NCBI RefSeq assembly: GCF_017877055.1
Contig: NZ_JAGIPG010000002.1
Location: 372,001 to 436,000 of the forward strand
DNA: 64,000 bases
Direction of reading: 5' to 3'
From: Neorhizobium galegae
GTDB taxonomy: Bacteria; Pseudomonadota; Alphaproteobacteria; Rhizobiales; Rhizobiaceae
In this document: positions 1 to 8,804 of the stretch, in pieces
Numbering within the stretch: the first letter of the stretch is position 1
Layout of the letters: each line of letters begins with the position of its first letter
The notes under the pieces: model-generated
Seen by the model: the letters and a program-made list of their open reading frames with translations, nothing else
Told to the model about the DNA's origin: nothing
Databases searched by the model: none
Position numbers and translations under genes: made by a program

Positions 1-336
1 GAAGATCAGCACGGTCCCAAGCGCATATCGCAACGTCAGCGGTTCACCGAAGAAAAACTGCGCCAGCAGCGGCACGAAGCAGAAGGTCAGCCCCATGAAC
101 GAATAGGCGAGCGTCAGCGGCACGGACTTGAGCACATAGATCCAGATGATCGTGCCGAAACCGTAAAGCGCCAGTGCTGCGATCAGCACCGGATTGGCCG
201 CGAGCGCCAGAAGCCCGCGCAGCGAAAGATCGCCGGCGGTGGAGCTGGTCATCTTGAACAGAACCTGACCCAAGGCGATCAGCAGCGGCGTTCCGAGAAG
301 CCCGAGCCAGGTGATGGGGGAAAGCGAAACGAACAT
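1..336 (-). CDS. SMR/ArnE-like (EamA-type) small membrane transporter, partial
   Basis: The reverse frame reads from an ATG at 336 off the left edge, so the C-terminus is missing (112 codons visible). The product is very hydrophobic, with about four predicted helices; it opens MFVSLSPITWLGLLGTPLLI. Motifs such as ALGQVLFK and a late AYSFMGLTFCFVPLLAQFFFGE segment are typical of the small DMT/EmrE-like proteins that include the ArnE/ArnF lipid-sugar flippase subunits. It follows a methyltransferase and a GT2 glycosyltransferase with a 9-bp gap, presumably in one operon. By context I infer movement of a lipid-linked sugar across the inner membrane. A general drug/metabolite exporter is the alternative. 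Confidence 0.65.
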   Translation of the reverse strand, partial: MFVSLSPITWLGLLGTPLLIALGQVLFKMTSSTAGDLSLRGLLALAANPVLIAALALYGFGTIIWIYVLKSVPLTLAYSFMGLTFCFVPLLAQFFFGEPLTLRYALGTVLIF

Positions 337-345
337 GAGACGTCC

Positions 346-1044
346 TCAGCCCGGCCGATCTTCGCTGTAGAAGATGTCGCGGCCGATATCTTCGCAATCA
401 TAGACCTCCGGCACCGGATGGGCGGCGCGCAGGAAGGAATGCGTGTAGGCGAAGAAGTTGAAATGCGGATTGAACGTGTAGCGGGATTCCCGTTCGCGCG
501 GCACGACGATAATCAGCCGCTTTTTTGCGATCCGCCGCAGTTCCGCAATCGCTTGTCTGTATTCCAGAACATGCTCGATCACGTGGGTGCAGACCACCGT
601 GTCGAATTCGCCGTCGGCAAAGGGCAGGTCTTCGATCTTGGCGGCGACATATTCGACACCTTCGATGGCGGCGGCATCCTCGACGACGAAATCGACGCCG
701 ACAAGGCGCTTGAGTTCGGGATGGGCGGCGCGGATATGAGTGAGCAGCACGCCGGTGCCGCAGCCGACGTCGCACACGCTGGTGCCGATGATCATGGAAT
801 TGATGCGCCGGATGCAGGCCGCCGAATTGTCCGTGCCTTCATGGACGCGCGGATGATTGCGGTAAAGGTCCGCGTATTCCTCCGCGGTCAGGAATGGCGC
901 CCGCTCCCGGAAACGGGCGAGATGGCTGATATGGTCGCCCCAGACGCGCTTGGCGAGCCAGAGGAAAAGCGGCGAATCCCGCAGGATCGGCGGCAGCAGG
1001 TCCTCGATGACGAAGCGGATGCGATTGGTGGTTTCCCGGTTCAT
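346..1044 (-). CDS. Class I SAM-dependent methyltransferase
   Basis: A 232-aa cytoplasmic protein with a methyltransferase core. The SAM-binding motif I CDVGCGTGVLL lies near residues 91-101. It is followed by an acidic motif II (GVDFVVED), and by the VVCTHVIEHV segment characteristic of the UbiE/Methyltransf_11 group. The substrate cannot be read from sequence. Its ATG overlaps the stop of the upstream glycosyltransferase by four bases (ATGA), so the two are probably translationally coupled. It is followed closely by the small transporter. The pairing suggests methylation of a sugar or lipid-linked glycan, which is inference from neighbours only. Confidence 0.8.
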   Translation of the reverse strand: MNRETTNRIRFVIEDLLPPILRDSPLFLWLAKRVWGDHISHLARFRERAPFLTAEEYADLYRNHPRVHEGTDNSAACIRRINSMIIGTSVCDVGCGTGVLLTHIRAAHPELKRLVGVDFVVEDAAAIEGVEYVAAKIEDLPFADGEFDTVVCTHVIEHVLEYRQAIAELRRIAKKRLIIVVPRERESRYTFNPHFNFFAYTHSFLRAAHPVPEVYDCEDIGRDIFYSEDRPG

Positions 1045-2039
1045 GCCGCCTTTGTCCCACGGCGCTCGGGCTTGGTGGTGATCGGCGCAGGATCGGCGAC
1101 ATGGATACCGGCCGGCAGGCTCATATAGTGGATGCGGAGCTGTTCGGCGCGGGCGCGGGACACGGAATCGAGGATCAGCCCGGCGGTGAAGATTAAGAGC
1201 GACACCAGCATCAGCACCAGCGAAAAGACCCAGGTGGGCATACGCTCCACCAGGCCGGTCTGGAAATAGGCGACGAGGACGGGCGCCATGAAGACCAGGC
1301 TTGCCGCCATGAAGGCGCCGCTGATCAGGCCGAAAAACGCGAACGGCCGCGTCTCCTTCATCAGCATGGCGAACATCCAGAGGATTCTGGCGCCATCCTT
1401 GAAGGTCGAGAGCTTGGAATGCGAACCTTCCGGGCGCCTTCTATAATCGAGTTCAATCTCGCAGACCGGGAGCTTCAGCAGCGATGCATGCACCGACATC
1501 TCGGTTTCGATCTCGAACCCGCCGGAGACGGCCGGGAAGCTCTTCACGAAACGGCGCGAGAAGGCACGGTACCCGGAGAAGATGTCGGTGAAGTCGGGGG
1601 CGAACATCGTCCGGTAGAGGAAGTTGAACAGCCGGTTTCCGGCCGCATGACCCTGTCGGCCGGCATCCGCATGCACGCCGCGGCGGGTGCCGACCACCAT
1701 GTCGGCGCGCTCGGTCAGAAGCGTGCGGACCAGCTCCTCGGCATCCTGCGGCGCATAGGTGCCGTCGCCATCCGCCATGATGTAGACGTCCGCATCGATG
1801 TCGGCGAACATGCGCCGCACCACATGGCCCTTGCCCTGCCGGCGTTCGCGCATCACCAGCGCGCCCGCGAGCATGGCCTGAAGTGCGGTGCCGTCCGTGG
1901 AGTTGTTGTCGTAGACATAGACCCGCGCCCCTGGCAGCGCCTCGCGGAACCCGCGCACCACGCCGGCGATGGTCGTCGCTTCGTTATAGCAGGGCAGCAG
2001 GATCGCGATGTCGAAATGGCCGGTCAGGGCGTCGGTCAT
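1041..2039 (-). CDS. Family 2 glycosyltransferase with C-terminal membrane anchor (DPM/ArnC-like)
   Basis: A 332-aa protein. The N-terminus IAILLPCYNEATTIAGVV is the GT2 nucleotide-sugar binding start, followed by VYDNNSTDGT and the metal-binding ADGDGTY segment. After an RPEGSHSKLSTFKDG motif typical of dolichyl/polyprenyl-phosphate sugar transferases come two hydrophobic segments near the C-terminus. Such enzymes load a sugar onto polyprenyl phosphate at the inner face of the membrane. The ATG at 2039 is preferred because a GAGTG element precedes it; an in-frame ATG at 2057 is possible. It heads an operon with the methyltransferase and the SMR-like transporter, and diverges from a GT-C-like membrane protein, which fits a lipid-linked sugar pathway. 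Confidence 0.85.
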   Translation of the reverse strand: MTDALTGHFDIAILLPCYNEATTIAGVVRGFREALPGARVYVYDNNSTDGTALQAMLAGALVMRERRQGKGHVVRRMFADIDADVYIMADGDGTYAPQDAEELVRTLLTERADMVVGTRRGVHADAGRQGHAAGNRLFNFLYRTMFAPDFTDIFSGYRAFSRRFVKSFPAVSGGFEIETEMSVHASLLKLPVCEIELDYRRRPEGSHSKLSTFKDGARILWMFAMLMKETRPFAFFGLISGAFMAASLVFMAPVLVAYFQTGLVERMPTWVFSLVLMLVSLLIFTAGLILDSVSRARAEQLRIHYMSLPAGIHVADPAPITTKPERRGTKAA

Positions 2040-2164
2040 GTTGTTCACTCGATACATGGAAAACCGAACGCGGGAAGTCTCCCGTGCCGCGGCTTTACTA
2101 TTTCTTGGGAAGGTTAAGGCTAGGTTTCCTCGACCCTCGAAACAGGCGAAAAGTCCGGACGGCG

Positions 2165-4018
2165 ATGACGGAAAATGCAGCAGACACATCCTTTTCGAGG
2201 ACGGCGGGCGGGGCCGCAGTGCCGCTTTTGTCGCGGCTTCTGCCGGCAGTGGCTCTTTATGCGGTCATTGTCGCCGTAGCGGCGCTCGCGTTTTCCCTAC
2301 CGGACGCCACCGACTACCTCGGATCCGACAACGACGACGTCATGCGGCTCGTCGAGATCCGGGATTTGCTCGCCGGCCAGAACTGGTTCGATCTGACGCA
2401 GTACAGGCTCGGTCTCGAGGGCGGCACGCTGATGCACTGGTCGCGGTTGATCGATCTGCCGCTTGCGCTGCTGATCCGGCTGTTTTCGTCCTTTCTGACC
2501 CAGGACGAGGCCGAAGCCGTCGTCGTAACAGTCTGGCCTCTTCTTTTGGTGCCGCTTCTGCTCCTGCCCCTCGGCCTGGCTGCCCGCCGGCTGGCCGGCG
2601 TTGCGGCCATGCATATCGCACTCGGCCTCGGCGCGCTCTTCGTTCTCGGCTGTGTCCGGTTCAAGCCCGGCTCGATCGACCATCACAACGTCCAGCTCAT
2701 GCTCGTCATGTGGATCGCTGCCGTGCTGGTCGATCCGCAGAGGCGGGCATCGAGCTATATCGTCGCCGCCATCGCCTGTGCGCTGGCACTGGCGATCGGC
2801 GTCGAAACGACGCCCTTTATTGCCGTCGTCTGCGTCTGCGTCGCGCTTCAATGGGTCTGGCACGGCCAGGCATTTTCCCGACCGGCCCGCTTCTTCGGCC
2901 TGTCGCTGGCGCTGTCAGTCTCGGTGCTCTTCTTCCTGACGATCCCGCCGCGCGCCTATGCGGTCGTCACCTGCGACAACTTTTCGTTCGGCTTCTACGG
3001 CCTTTCCGCGCTGGGAGGGGCCGCGCTGTTTCTACTCGCGAGCCTGCCGAGACAACCGGATCGCACCGTCCGCATCGTTCTGGCCGGCGTCACCGGCGGC
3101 CTCCTTCTTCTGACCGCCCGCGTCATCGCGCCACAATGCCTCGGCGATCCGTTGAGCACGCTCGACCCGCTGCTGGTCGAGCTTTGGCTGAACGGCGTGA
3201 CGGAGGCGCGTTCCTTTTTGGCCGAGGCCCGGGCAGAGCCGGAAATGGTCGGCGGATTCTATGCTGTCGGCTTCTTTGCAATCGTGGTCTGCCTTGTCCG
3301 CAGCCTGAGGCGCGAGGAGACGGAACTACATCTTGTGCTCCTGGCGCTGATCGGCGCCTCATGGGGCATCGCGCTGCTGCAGGTGCGGGGCGCTTTCTTT
3401 TCCAATATGCTGGCCATCCTGCCATTGTCGCTTCTGATCACCGATCTGCGGCGGGCTTCCGTGGCCGATCCTCAGAACCCCAGTGTGGCCTTTGCCTATA
3501 TCAGCGCGGTGCTGATGTCCGTTCCGCTCGTCTGGGCTCTGGGCGGCGCGCTTGCGGTGCATGGCTGGAAACAGGCGGCCGACATGCGGACGCTCACCAA
3601 GGCGGGCATTTCCGATGGCGAGGTCGGTGAATGCGGGGATCCGGCGGATATGGCCGCGTTGGCCACATTGCCTGCGGGCGTCATAGCCGCACCCTCGAAC
3701 AGCGGGGCGGATATCCTGCGCTGGACCCCCCACAGGGTGCTGACGGCCCCCTATCATCGAAACCAGAAAGGCATGCTGACCGAACTCTACATCGGTCTCG
3801 CCCAGCCGGGGGAGGCAAAGGCCTTCCTGAGAGGGGCCGGGGTGACGGCGCTCGCCTTCTGCAAGACCGATCCGCAGACGGATGCCCTGATCAGGCGCAA
3901 GCCGGACGGGCTCTATGCCAACCTCGCTCGCGGCCAGGTGCCGGATTATCTCCAGCCTTTCGGACAACCAAGCAAGAGCGGTTTCCGCCTCTACAAGGTG
4001 CTGCCGGACAAGAATTGA
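2165..4018 (+). CDS. Large polytopic membrane protein, GT-C/STT3-like
   Basis: A 617-aa integral membrane protein with many hydrophobic segments and a shorter soluble C-terminal part. After the first membrane segment comes LGSDNDDVMRL, an acidic pair in the first outer loop, and later PGSIDHHNVQL. Both resemble the acidic and DHH motifs of STT3/PglB/AglB-type GT-C transferases that use lipid-linked sugars; I see only motif-level similarity. The start at 2165 is the ATG giving a short N-terminus before the first helix; longer in-frame starts would run into the divergent GT2 gene. The adjacent lipid-linked sugar genes support a glycan-transfer role, but the acceptor is unknown. Confidence 0.65.
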   Translation: MTENAADTSFSRTAGGAAVPLLSRLLPAVALYAVIVAVAALAFSLPDATDYLGSDNDDVMRLVEIRDLLAGQNWFDLTQYRLGLEGGTLMHWSRLIDLPLALLIRLFSSFLTQDEAEAVVVTVWPLLLVPLLLLPLGLAARRLAGVAAMHIALGLGALFVLGCVRFKPGSIDHHNVQLMLVMWIAAVLVDPQRRASSYIVAAIACALALAIGVETTPFIAVVCVCVALQWVWHGQAFSRPARFFGLSLALSVSVLFFLTIPPRAYAVVTCDNFSFGFYGLSALGGAALFLLASLPRQPDRTVRIVLAGVTGGLLLLTARVIAPQCLGDPLSTLDPLLVELWLNGVTEARSFLAEARAEPEMVGGFYAVGFFAIVVCLVRSLRREETELHLVLLALIGASWGIALLQVRGAFFSNMLAILPLSLLITDLRRASVADPQNPSVAFAYISAVLMSVPLVWALGGALAVHGWKQAADMRTLTKAGISDGEVGECGDPADMAALATLPAGVIAAPSNSGADILRWTPHRVLTAPYHRNQKGMLTELYIGLAQPGEAKAFLRGAGVTALAFCKTDPQTDALIRRKPDGLYANLARGQVPDYLQPFGQPSKSGFRLYKVLPDKN

Positions 4019-4034
4019 TCGTGGATGAAGTGCC

Positions 4035-4265
4035 TTATGCCTCGCGGCGGGCATCCAGGGCGAAAAGACCGGCGAGGAACGCAATCAGTCCGGTATTGTA
4101 ACCGAGAACGGCGATCAGGAGATTGAAAAAGGACGCCGGGCTGGGTGATACGGCAGTCGCGAGCGCAAATGTCGCGGCAATCAAAACAGCGATGAGGGCG
4201 ATCGAAAACGCGGACCGCATCATGCCGACGCAAATGCCAATCGATGCAGCGGTCAGGAAAAGCAC
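4035..4265 (-). CDS. Small integral membrane protein (GTG start)
   Basis: A 76-aa, almost entirely hydrophobic protein with about three membrane segments and a short charged tail (LDARREA). The start is GTG at 4265, supported by a strong GAGGAGA element nine bases upstream. I recognise no family. The gene sits tail-to-tail with the GT-C-like gene, and 37 bp downstream of a perfect 19-bp palindrome that probably controls it. Function unknown. Confidence 0.6.
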   Translation of the reverse strand: MLFLTAASIGICVGMMRSAFSIALIAVLIAATFALATAVSPSPASFFNLLIAVLGYNTGLIAFLAGLFALDARREA

Positions 4266-4301
4266 TCGGATATCTCCTCATCGGCTTCAAGGGAACGAGC
4301 C

Positions 4302-4320
4302 TATTAGCAATTTGCTAATA
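4302..4320. promoter_or_regulatory. Perfect 19-bp palindrome, putative operator
   Basis: TATTAGCAA-T-TTGCTAATA: nine-base arms around one base, AT-rich in a GC-rich context. It lies 37-55 bp upstream of the GTG start of the small membrane protein, an ideal place for a repressor to block its promoter. The shape is typical of MarR-like or other winged-helix dimers. No regulator gene lies adjacent, so its cognate factor is unknown. Confidence 0.6.
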
Positions 4321-4404
4321 AATGCTTTCGCTCCAATGCGTGGCAGGCGTCACGCGTTCCGCGACGATTTCGATACGATCTGATTCGGTGCTGCCATGCC
4401 ATGT

Positions 4405-4677
4405 TCAGTGGCTCGTGTCTTTGCCGGAAGCGACATGATCCACAAGATATGGCGTCAACGAGGACGGCAATTCTCCCCGCCAGACAAGCTGGACATGGTA
4501 ACCGGAGACCGGACAGGTAAGGGCGACGACCTCGCCCTCGAACTCGGCTGTTTCTGCGGTCGGCTTACTGATGATGCCGTCACCCGAGACGGCATCGAAC
4601 GCAATGCCGATCTCGCCGAGCACGGATATGGCTTGCGGTCGGTCTTCGAATCGGAGCAGCAGAAGTTCACGCCGCAT
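4405..4677 (-). CDS. Hypothetical protein downstream of spike base protein
   Basis: A 90-aa soluble protein of mixed alpha/beta composition, opening MRRELLLLRFEDRPQAISVL and ending in a hydrophilic tail. No family is recognised and there are no signal peptide or membrane segments. It starts 18 bp after the stop of the spike base gene, with a GGTGAG element before the ATG, so the two are probably co-transcribed. By position it may be an accessory of the spike protein; this is inference only. Confidence 0.55.
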   Translation of the reverse strand: MRRELLLLRFEDRPQAISVLGEIGIAFDAVSGDGIISKPTAETAEFEGEVVALTCPVSGYHVQLVWRGELPSSLTPYLVDHVASGKDTSH

Positions 4678-4695
4678 CGCCGCTCACCGTTTCCC

Positions 4696-4959
4696 TCAGA
4701 CGAGGCCGGCGATCGCCACTGCCGTCGTGCCGGTCGCGAACACGCGGGTCACCCGCAATGGAAGCAGGCCGCCAGCCGGTACGTTCGACAGCGTCAGCGT
4801 CTCGCCGGACAGCATGCGGACGGACAGATGGCCGCCGGTCCCCACATAGAGCGCGCGCGTCGTCTCCGGCAGGTCGGCACTGTCGCTGGGCGTGATCGCA
4901 AATCCGGAGGAGGCGGGGCCGGAAAGCGAGGCTTGGGTATTGGCGAAACGGTCGGGCAT
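4696..4959 (-). CDS. Spike base protein, RCAP_Rcc01079-like (phage/GTA-type)
   Basis: An 87-aa protein. The central and C-terminal part (ALYVGTGGHLSVRMLSGET, then TLSNVPAGGLLPLRV and VFATGTTAVAIAGL) follows the pattern I know from the small family named after rcc01079 of Rhodobacter capsulatus, which is linked to the gene-transfer-agent head spike. An AGGAGA ribosome site lies eight bases before the ATG. No capsid, terminase or tail genes are nearby; the neighbours are core genes. It is therefore either a phage/GTA remnant or a gene reused by the host. The family call is from memory of the pattern, not from an alignment. Confidence 0.65.
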   Translation of the reverse strand: MPDRFANTQASLSGPASSGFAITPSDSADLPETTRALYVGTGGHLSVRMLSGETLTLSNVPAGGLLPLRVTRVFATGTTAVAIAGLV

Positions 4960-5264
4960 GGACGAAATCTCCTTGAATATCGCTCGCCATCATTGTCGCT
5001 CTCCTCTCTCGGGCGGGGAAAATGCGAGGCTTAAAAAAGCGCTGGACCCGCAGGTCTTCCGTTTCTCCCAGAAAAGGAAATGTGGCGTGTCCGGCAAAAG
5101 AAAAGATGCAGTGTCAAATGCTTGGCTGCGAAGCGGCGAACGGCTGGGTTCCCAACGCATTGTCGGGCCGGCCTTTCGAAGCTGCCCGTTTGCGGGCTGC
5201 ATCTTCCCCGTTTCCGTCGTCTGGAAATGGTGAAATCGCCGCGCTCTTCCTTTAGAAGAAAGGG
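4960..5264. other. Intergenic region between spike gene and xseA
   Basis: 305 bp between divergent genes; it must hold promoters for both. The left end carries the AGGAGA ribosome site of the spike gene and the right end the AGAAAGGG site of xseA. I see no convincing palindrome, terminator, RNA gene or reading frame with a good start in between. Confidence 0.5.
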
Positions 5265-6872
5265 ATGACCAGTTTGCTCGACAACGATTCGCCCACGAAC
5301 CTCACCGAGTTTTCGGTGTCGGAGCTGTCCGGCTCGATCAAGCGCACGGTGGAAAATGCGTTCGACCACGTGCGCGTGCGCGGCGAGATTTCCGGTTATC
5401 GCGGCCAGCATTCCTCTGGCCACGCCTATTTCTCTCTGAAGGACGACCGCGCCCGGATCGATGCCGTGATCTGGAAGGGTAGCTTCCCGCGCATCAAATT
5501 CCGCCCTGAAGAGGGGATGGAAGTGATCGCGACTGGCAAGATCACCACTTTTCCAGGGTCTTCGAAATACCAGATCGTCATCGAGAACCTGGAGCCGGCC
5601 GGTGCCGGCGCGCTGATGGCGCTGCTTGAAGAACGCCGGCGCCGGCTGGGCGCCGAGGGCCTGTTCGACCAAAGCCGCAAGCGGCCTCTGCCCTTCCTGC
5701 CTCAGGTGATCGGCGTCGTGACCTCGCCGACCGGTGCCGTCATCCGCGATATCCTGCATCGCATCTCCGACCGTTTTCCGGTGCATGTCATCGTCTGGCC
5801 GGTCAAGGTACAGGGCGAGGGATCCGGCGACGAGGTGGCGGCCGCGATCCGTGGCTTCAACGCGATGGCGCCTGGCGGGCCGATCAGGCGGCCGGACGTG
5901 CTGATCGTCGCGCGCGGCGGCGGCAGCCTCGAAGACCTCTGGAGTTTCAACGACGAGGCGGTGGTCCGCGCTGCCGCGGAAAGCCAGATCCCGCTGATCT
6001 CGGCTGTCGGCCACGAGACCGATTGGACGCTGATCGACCACGCCGCCGACGTCCGTGCGCCGACACCGACAGGTGCCGCCGAAATAGCGGTGCCGGTCAA
6101 GGCGGACATGCAAGCGCAGGTCGCCAATCTGGCGGCCCGTCTGCGAGGCGCCGCCAGCCGTCAGATGGACCTGCGCCGCCAGTCGGTGCGGGCGCTGGTC
6201 CGCGCGCTGCCGTCCATCGACCAGTTGCTGGCTTTGCCGCGCCGTCGTTTCGACGAGGCGGCGGCGGGTCTCGGCCGCGGGCTGGAGCGCACGACGGTGG
6301 TCAAGCGCCGCGGTTTCGAGCGGGCCTCTTCGGGATTGCGGCTGGACCTGTTGACCAACCGCCTTGCCCAGCACCGGCAAGTGCTGGCCGACCGGCTGAT
6401 GCGCGGCGACCGCTGTCTGGAGCGGCAATTGCTGAAGGAGAATAACCGTGTCGCCAAAGCCGGCGCCTCGCTTTCGGCGCTGCCCGCAAGGCTGCTCGGC
6501 CAGTTGCAGCGCGAGCGCCAGCATCTGGCGTCGATGACTCGTCATGCGGATACGGCGATCTCGCACGCGCTGACACGCGGTCGCGCGGCAATCACCGCGC
6601 AGGATCGCGTCCTGCAATCGCTCTCTTACAAGAACGTGCTGAAACGCGGCTTTGCCGTGGTGCGCGGCGCGGACGACCAGCCGCTGACGCGTGCCGCCGG
6701 TATCGGCGAAGGGCTGGCGATCTCGGTGGAATTCGCCGATGGAAGGATTGCGGCGGTGACCGGCGAGGGTGGCGATCCTGCGGTTCCGTCCGCGGTGCCG
6801 CCTCAGCCCAAGAAGCGACCGGCGAAACCGGATCCTGCCGGCGAAGCGCCGAAACAGGGCACGCTCTTCTGA
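5265..6872 (+). CDS. xseA: Exodeoxyribonuclease VII large subunit
   Basis: A 535-aa protein, usual length for alphaproteobacterial XseA. The N-terminal OB-fold domain (residues ~15-110; [19 protein letters not shown], then [10 protein letters not shown] and GHAYFSLKD) binds single-stranded DNA. The catalytic domain carries the family's [14 protein letters not shown] and [17 protein letters not shown] motifs. A long arginine-rich coiled-coil follows, then a conserved C-terminal [13 protein letters not shown]. With XseB it degrades single-stranded DNA to acid-soluble oligonucleotides in mismatch repair and recombination. No xseB is in view. The stop overlaps the next gene's ATG (TGATG), suggesting coupling. 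Confidence 0.97.
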   Translation: MTSLLDNDSPTNLTEFSVSELSGSIKRTVENAFDHVRVRGEISGYRGQHSSGHAYFSLKDDRARIDAVIWKGSFPRIKFRPEEGMEVIATGKITTFPGSSKYQIVIENLEPAGAGALMALLEERRRRLGAEGLFDQSRKRPLPFLPQVIGVVTSPTGAVIRDILHRISDRFPVHVIVWPVKVQGEGSGDEVAAAIRGFNAMAPGGPIRRPDVLIVARGGGSLEDLWSFNDEAVVRAAAESQIPLISAVGHETDWTLIDHAADVRAPTPTGAAEIAVPVKADMQAQVANLAARLRGAASRQMDLRRQSVRALVRALPSIDQLLALPRRRFDEAAAGLGRGLERTTVVKRRGFERASSGLRLDLLTNRLAQHRQVLADRLMRGDRCLERQLLKENNRVAKAGASLSALPARLLGQLQRERQHLASMTRHADTAISHALTRGRAAITAQDRVLQSLSYKNVLKRGFAVVRGADDQPLTRAAGIGEGLAISVEFADGRIAAVTGEGGDPAVPSAVPPQPKKRPAKPDPAGEAPKQGTLF

Positions 6873-7465
6873 TGCATGTCCTCCTGGTGCTTGCCCATCC
6901 GCTGCCGGAAAGTTTTGCGCATTCGGTGGCCCGATTGGCGCGCGAGACCCTGGAAGCCAACGGCCACACGGTCGACCCGCTCGATCTTTACGCTGAAAGT
7001 TTCGATCCGCGGCTGACGGAACATGAACGGCGCGGGTATTTCGATTTGCCCTACGATGCGTCGGAGGTGGCAGATCTGGTGGCGCGGCTGCAGAAGGCCG
7101 AAGCGCTGATATTCGTCTTTCCGCAATGGTGGTTCAACCTGCCGGCGGTGCTGAAGGGTTTCTTCGACCGGGTCTTCGCGCCAGGCATCGCCTTCCGCCA
7201 CGACAAGGCTGGCGGAAGGATCGTCCCGCTGCTCACCAACATACGCCATTTCTGGGTCTTCACGACCACAGGTTCGCCCTGGTGGGTGGTGAAGTTCTAC
7301 ATGGGCGATCCAGTGCGCCGCCAACTCAAGCGCGGCATCGCTGTCTTCTGCAACAGAAAAGCCGAGTTCTGCATGTTGGCCCTGCACGACATGGACCGCG
7401 CCACGGCAGACAAGCGCGGGCGGCATCTGGAGCGCGTCAAGGCCGCGCTCCGATCCTTGCGATAG
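6872..7465 (+). CDS. NAD(P)H:quinone oxidoreductase, flavodoxin-like fold
   Basis: A 197-aa protein of the MdaB/KefF/NQO family. The N-terminal VLLVLAHPLPESFAHSVA is the FMN/FAD phosphate-binding start. The ADLVARLQKAEALIFVFPQWWFNLPA region followed by KGFFDRVF is the family signature around the flavin and quinone site. It reduces quinones or similar acceptors with two electrons from NAD(P)H. The start codon overlaps the xseA stop by one base. Its stop directly abuts the stop of the convergent cyclase-family gene, with no spacer. The natural substrate cannot be told from sequence. Confidence 0.88.
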   Translation: MHVLLVLAHPLPESFAHSVARLARETLEANGHTVDPLDLYAESFDPRLTEHERRGYFDLPYDASEVADLVARLQKAEALIFVFPQWWFNLPAVLKGFFDRVFAPGIAFRHDKAGGRIVPLLTNIRHFWVFTTTGSPWWVVKFYMGDPVRRQLKRGIAVFCNRKAEFCMLALHDMDRATADKRGRHLERVKAALRSLR

Positions 7466-8407
7466 TCAGCGCACCCGCATGCCGGCCTTCTCGTCGAAAT
7501 GCAGCGGCTTGTCGAATTTCGCAAGCGGCGCCTCCGGCACCGAGCCGACCGTCACGCCGAATTGCCAGTCCGGCGGGCATATTGCGATATAGCGGGCATA
7601 ACCACCGACACCGCCGCCGAATTTCGGATAGCCGATCGCCACCAGCGCACCTGTTTCCGGTACCTTGTCGAGGTTCGCCACCCCTTCCGCCTGCGCGAAA
7701 CCATTGTGCATCAGCCAATGCTCACCTTCGAGGTTCGGCGTCGTATCGGTATCGAGCGGTTCGTGGCCGTGAAAGAGGATCTTGCGTTCCAGATGCAGGA
7801 ATTTCAACGCATCGAGGCCGACGCCGGGAAACGGCGTTGTCGTGGAAAGCGATGGATCCGGCCATTTCTTGTACCAGCCGGAGCGCACGAACACGACCGA
7901 GCCTTCCGGGATCCTGCCGTTCTTCTTCTCGAACTCAGCGATGTCGGAAACCTGCAGGTGATAACCGGCGTCGGTCTTCACCTTGTCCTCGATGTTGATG
8001 ACGACAAGCGGCCGCACGGCATAGGTGGCTGGAAGTTCGTCGATCGCCGCATATTCCGGTGCCCAATGGGCCGGCGGATCGAGCTGCGTGCCGAGCTGGT
8101 CGGTGGCGAGATTGTAGGTGGAGGCGGCAAAGCCGTGCTTCTCATAGGTGAAGGTGTCTCCCTTCTTGGCATAACCCTCCAGGTCGACGCCAGCCGCAGC
8201 CTGGCCGAAGGCCGATTTGCCGAAGCCCGCCCAGACCGGGATATTCGGCGTGATGGTGTGGGTGAGGTCGACATATTTGGCACCCTTGAGGATCTCGTTA
8301 TAGACCTTCCAGAGGCCGGGCTCCTGGGCGGGGGCGCTGGTGACGGGCGCAATGGCGAGAAGTGCTGCGCCGAGCGGTGCAGCCAGACGCATAAGAGAAA
8401 TGGGCAT
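7466..8407 (-). CDS. Secreted cyclase-family (kynurenine formamidase-like) hydrolase
   Basis: A 313-aa protein with an N-terminal signal peptide (residues 1-28, MPISLMRLAAPLGAALLAIA, cleaved around APA-QE). The mature part opens KYVDLTHTITPNIPVW. It carries QLGTQLDPPAHW (residues 104-115) in place of the classic HxGTHxDxPxH metal motif, so two metal-binding His positions are Gln here, as in the Gln-type branch of PF04199. It probably acts in the periplasm on an unknown ester, amide or lactone. The start at 8407 is chosen for the signal peptide and the GAGGG element upstream; a longer frame to 8470 lacks support. Confidence 0.82.
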   Translation of the reverse strand: MPISLMRLAAPLGAALLAIAPVTSAPAQEPGLWKVYNEILKGAKYVDLTHTITPNIPVWAGFGKSAFGQAAAGVDLEGYAKKGDTFTYEKHGFAASTYNLATDQLGTQLDPPAHWAPEYAAIDELPATYAVRPLVVINIEDKVKTDAGYHLQVSDIAEFEKKNGRIPEGSVVFVRSGWYKKWPDPSLSTTTPFPGVGLDALKFLHLERKILFHGHEPLDTDTTPNLEGEHWLMHNGFAQAEGVANLDKVPETGALVAIGYPKFGGGVGGYARYIAICPPDWQFGVTVGSVPEAPLAKFDKPLHFDEKAGMRVR

Positions 8408-8517
8408 GCTGTTTCCCTCTTTTCGGATTGTCCTGATCAGCGTGAGCCGACACATAGAATGTGCCGGCACGATCAGTTTCCTGCCGTAAAAGAGGGAAAG
8501 TCAACTCTGCCGGGAAA

Positions 8518-8804
8518 TCAGGAATGGACCTTGGCAGTCAACGCGATCCCCAACGATTTCATCACCGCAATCGTCGTCTTGAGCGTCGGGTTGCCGGTGG
8601 CGCTGAAGGAACGGTAGAGCTGCTCTCGGGAAAGGTCCGTGTCCTTGGCAATCTGCATCATCCCTTGGCGCGGGCGACCACCCCCAAGGCATGCGCAATG
8701 TAAGCCGCGTCCTCCGTCTCGAAAGCTTCGGCCATAAATGCTGCAATCGCCTGATCAGAGCCCCAGTCTTCGGCTGGATCATAAGCGGTCAGTTTTTCAG
8801 CCAT
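8518..8804 (-). pseudogene. higA: HigA-like antitoxin, frameshifted
   Basis: Read in two frames, this matches the addiction-module antidote (HigA/XRE) pattern. A first part opens [20 protein letters not shown] and ends [14 protein letters not shown]. After a one-base loss near 8660-8665, a second part opens [20 protein letters not shown] and runs to GIALTAKVHS-stop; this is the helix-turn-helix half. The two halves overlap as TGATG, so coupled translation of a split protein cannot be excluded. The ATG at 8804 overlaps the toxin reading frame's end, the usual arrangement. Together with the damage in the toxin this looks like a dying locus. Confidence 0.72.

Noticed and set aside
2008..3630. 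Second plus-strand frame of 540 codons inside the GT-C gene
   Set aside because: Arg/Ala-rich frame shadow without motifs; the hydrophobic frame is the coding one.
5031..6617. Long open frame on the minus strand, 528 codons
   Set aside because: It is the antisense of xseA, with no family pattern and low-complexity Arg/Gln/Ala content; a high-GC artefact.
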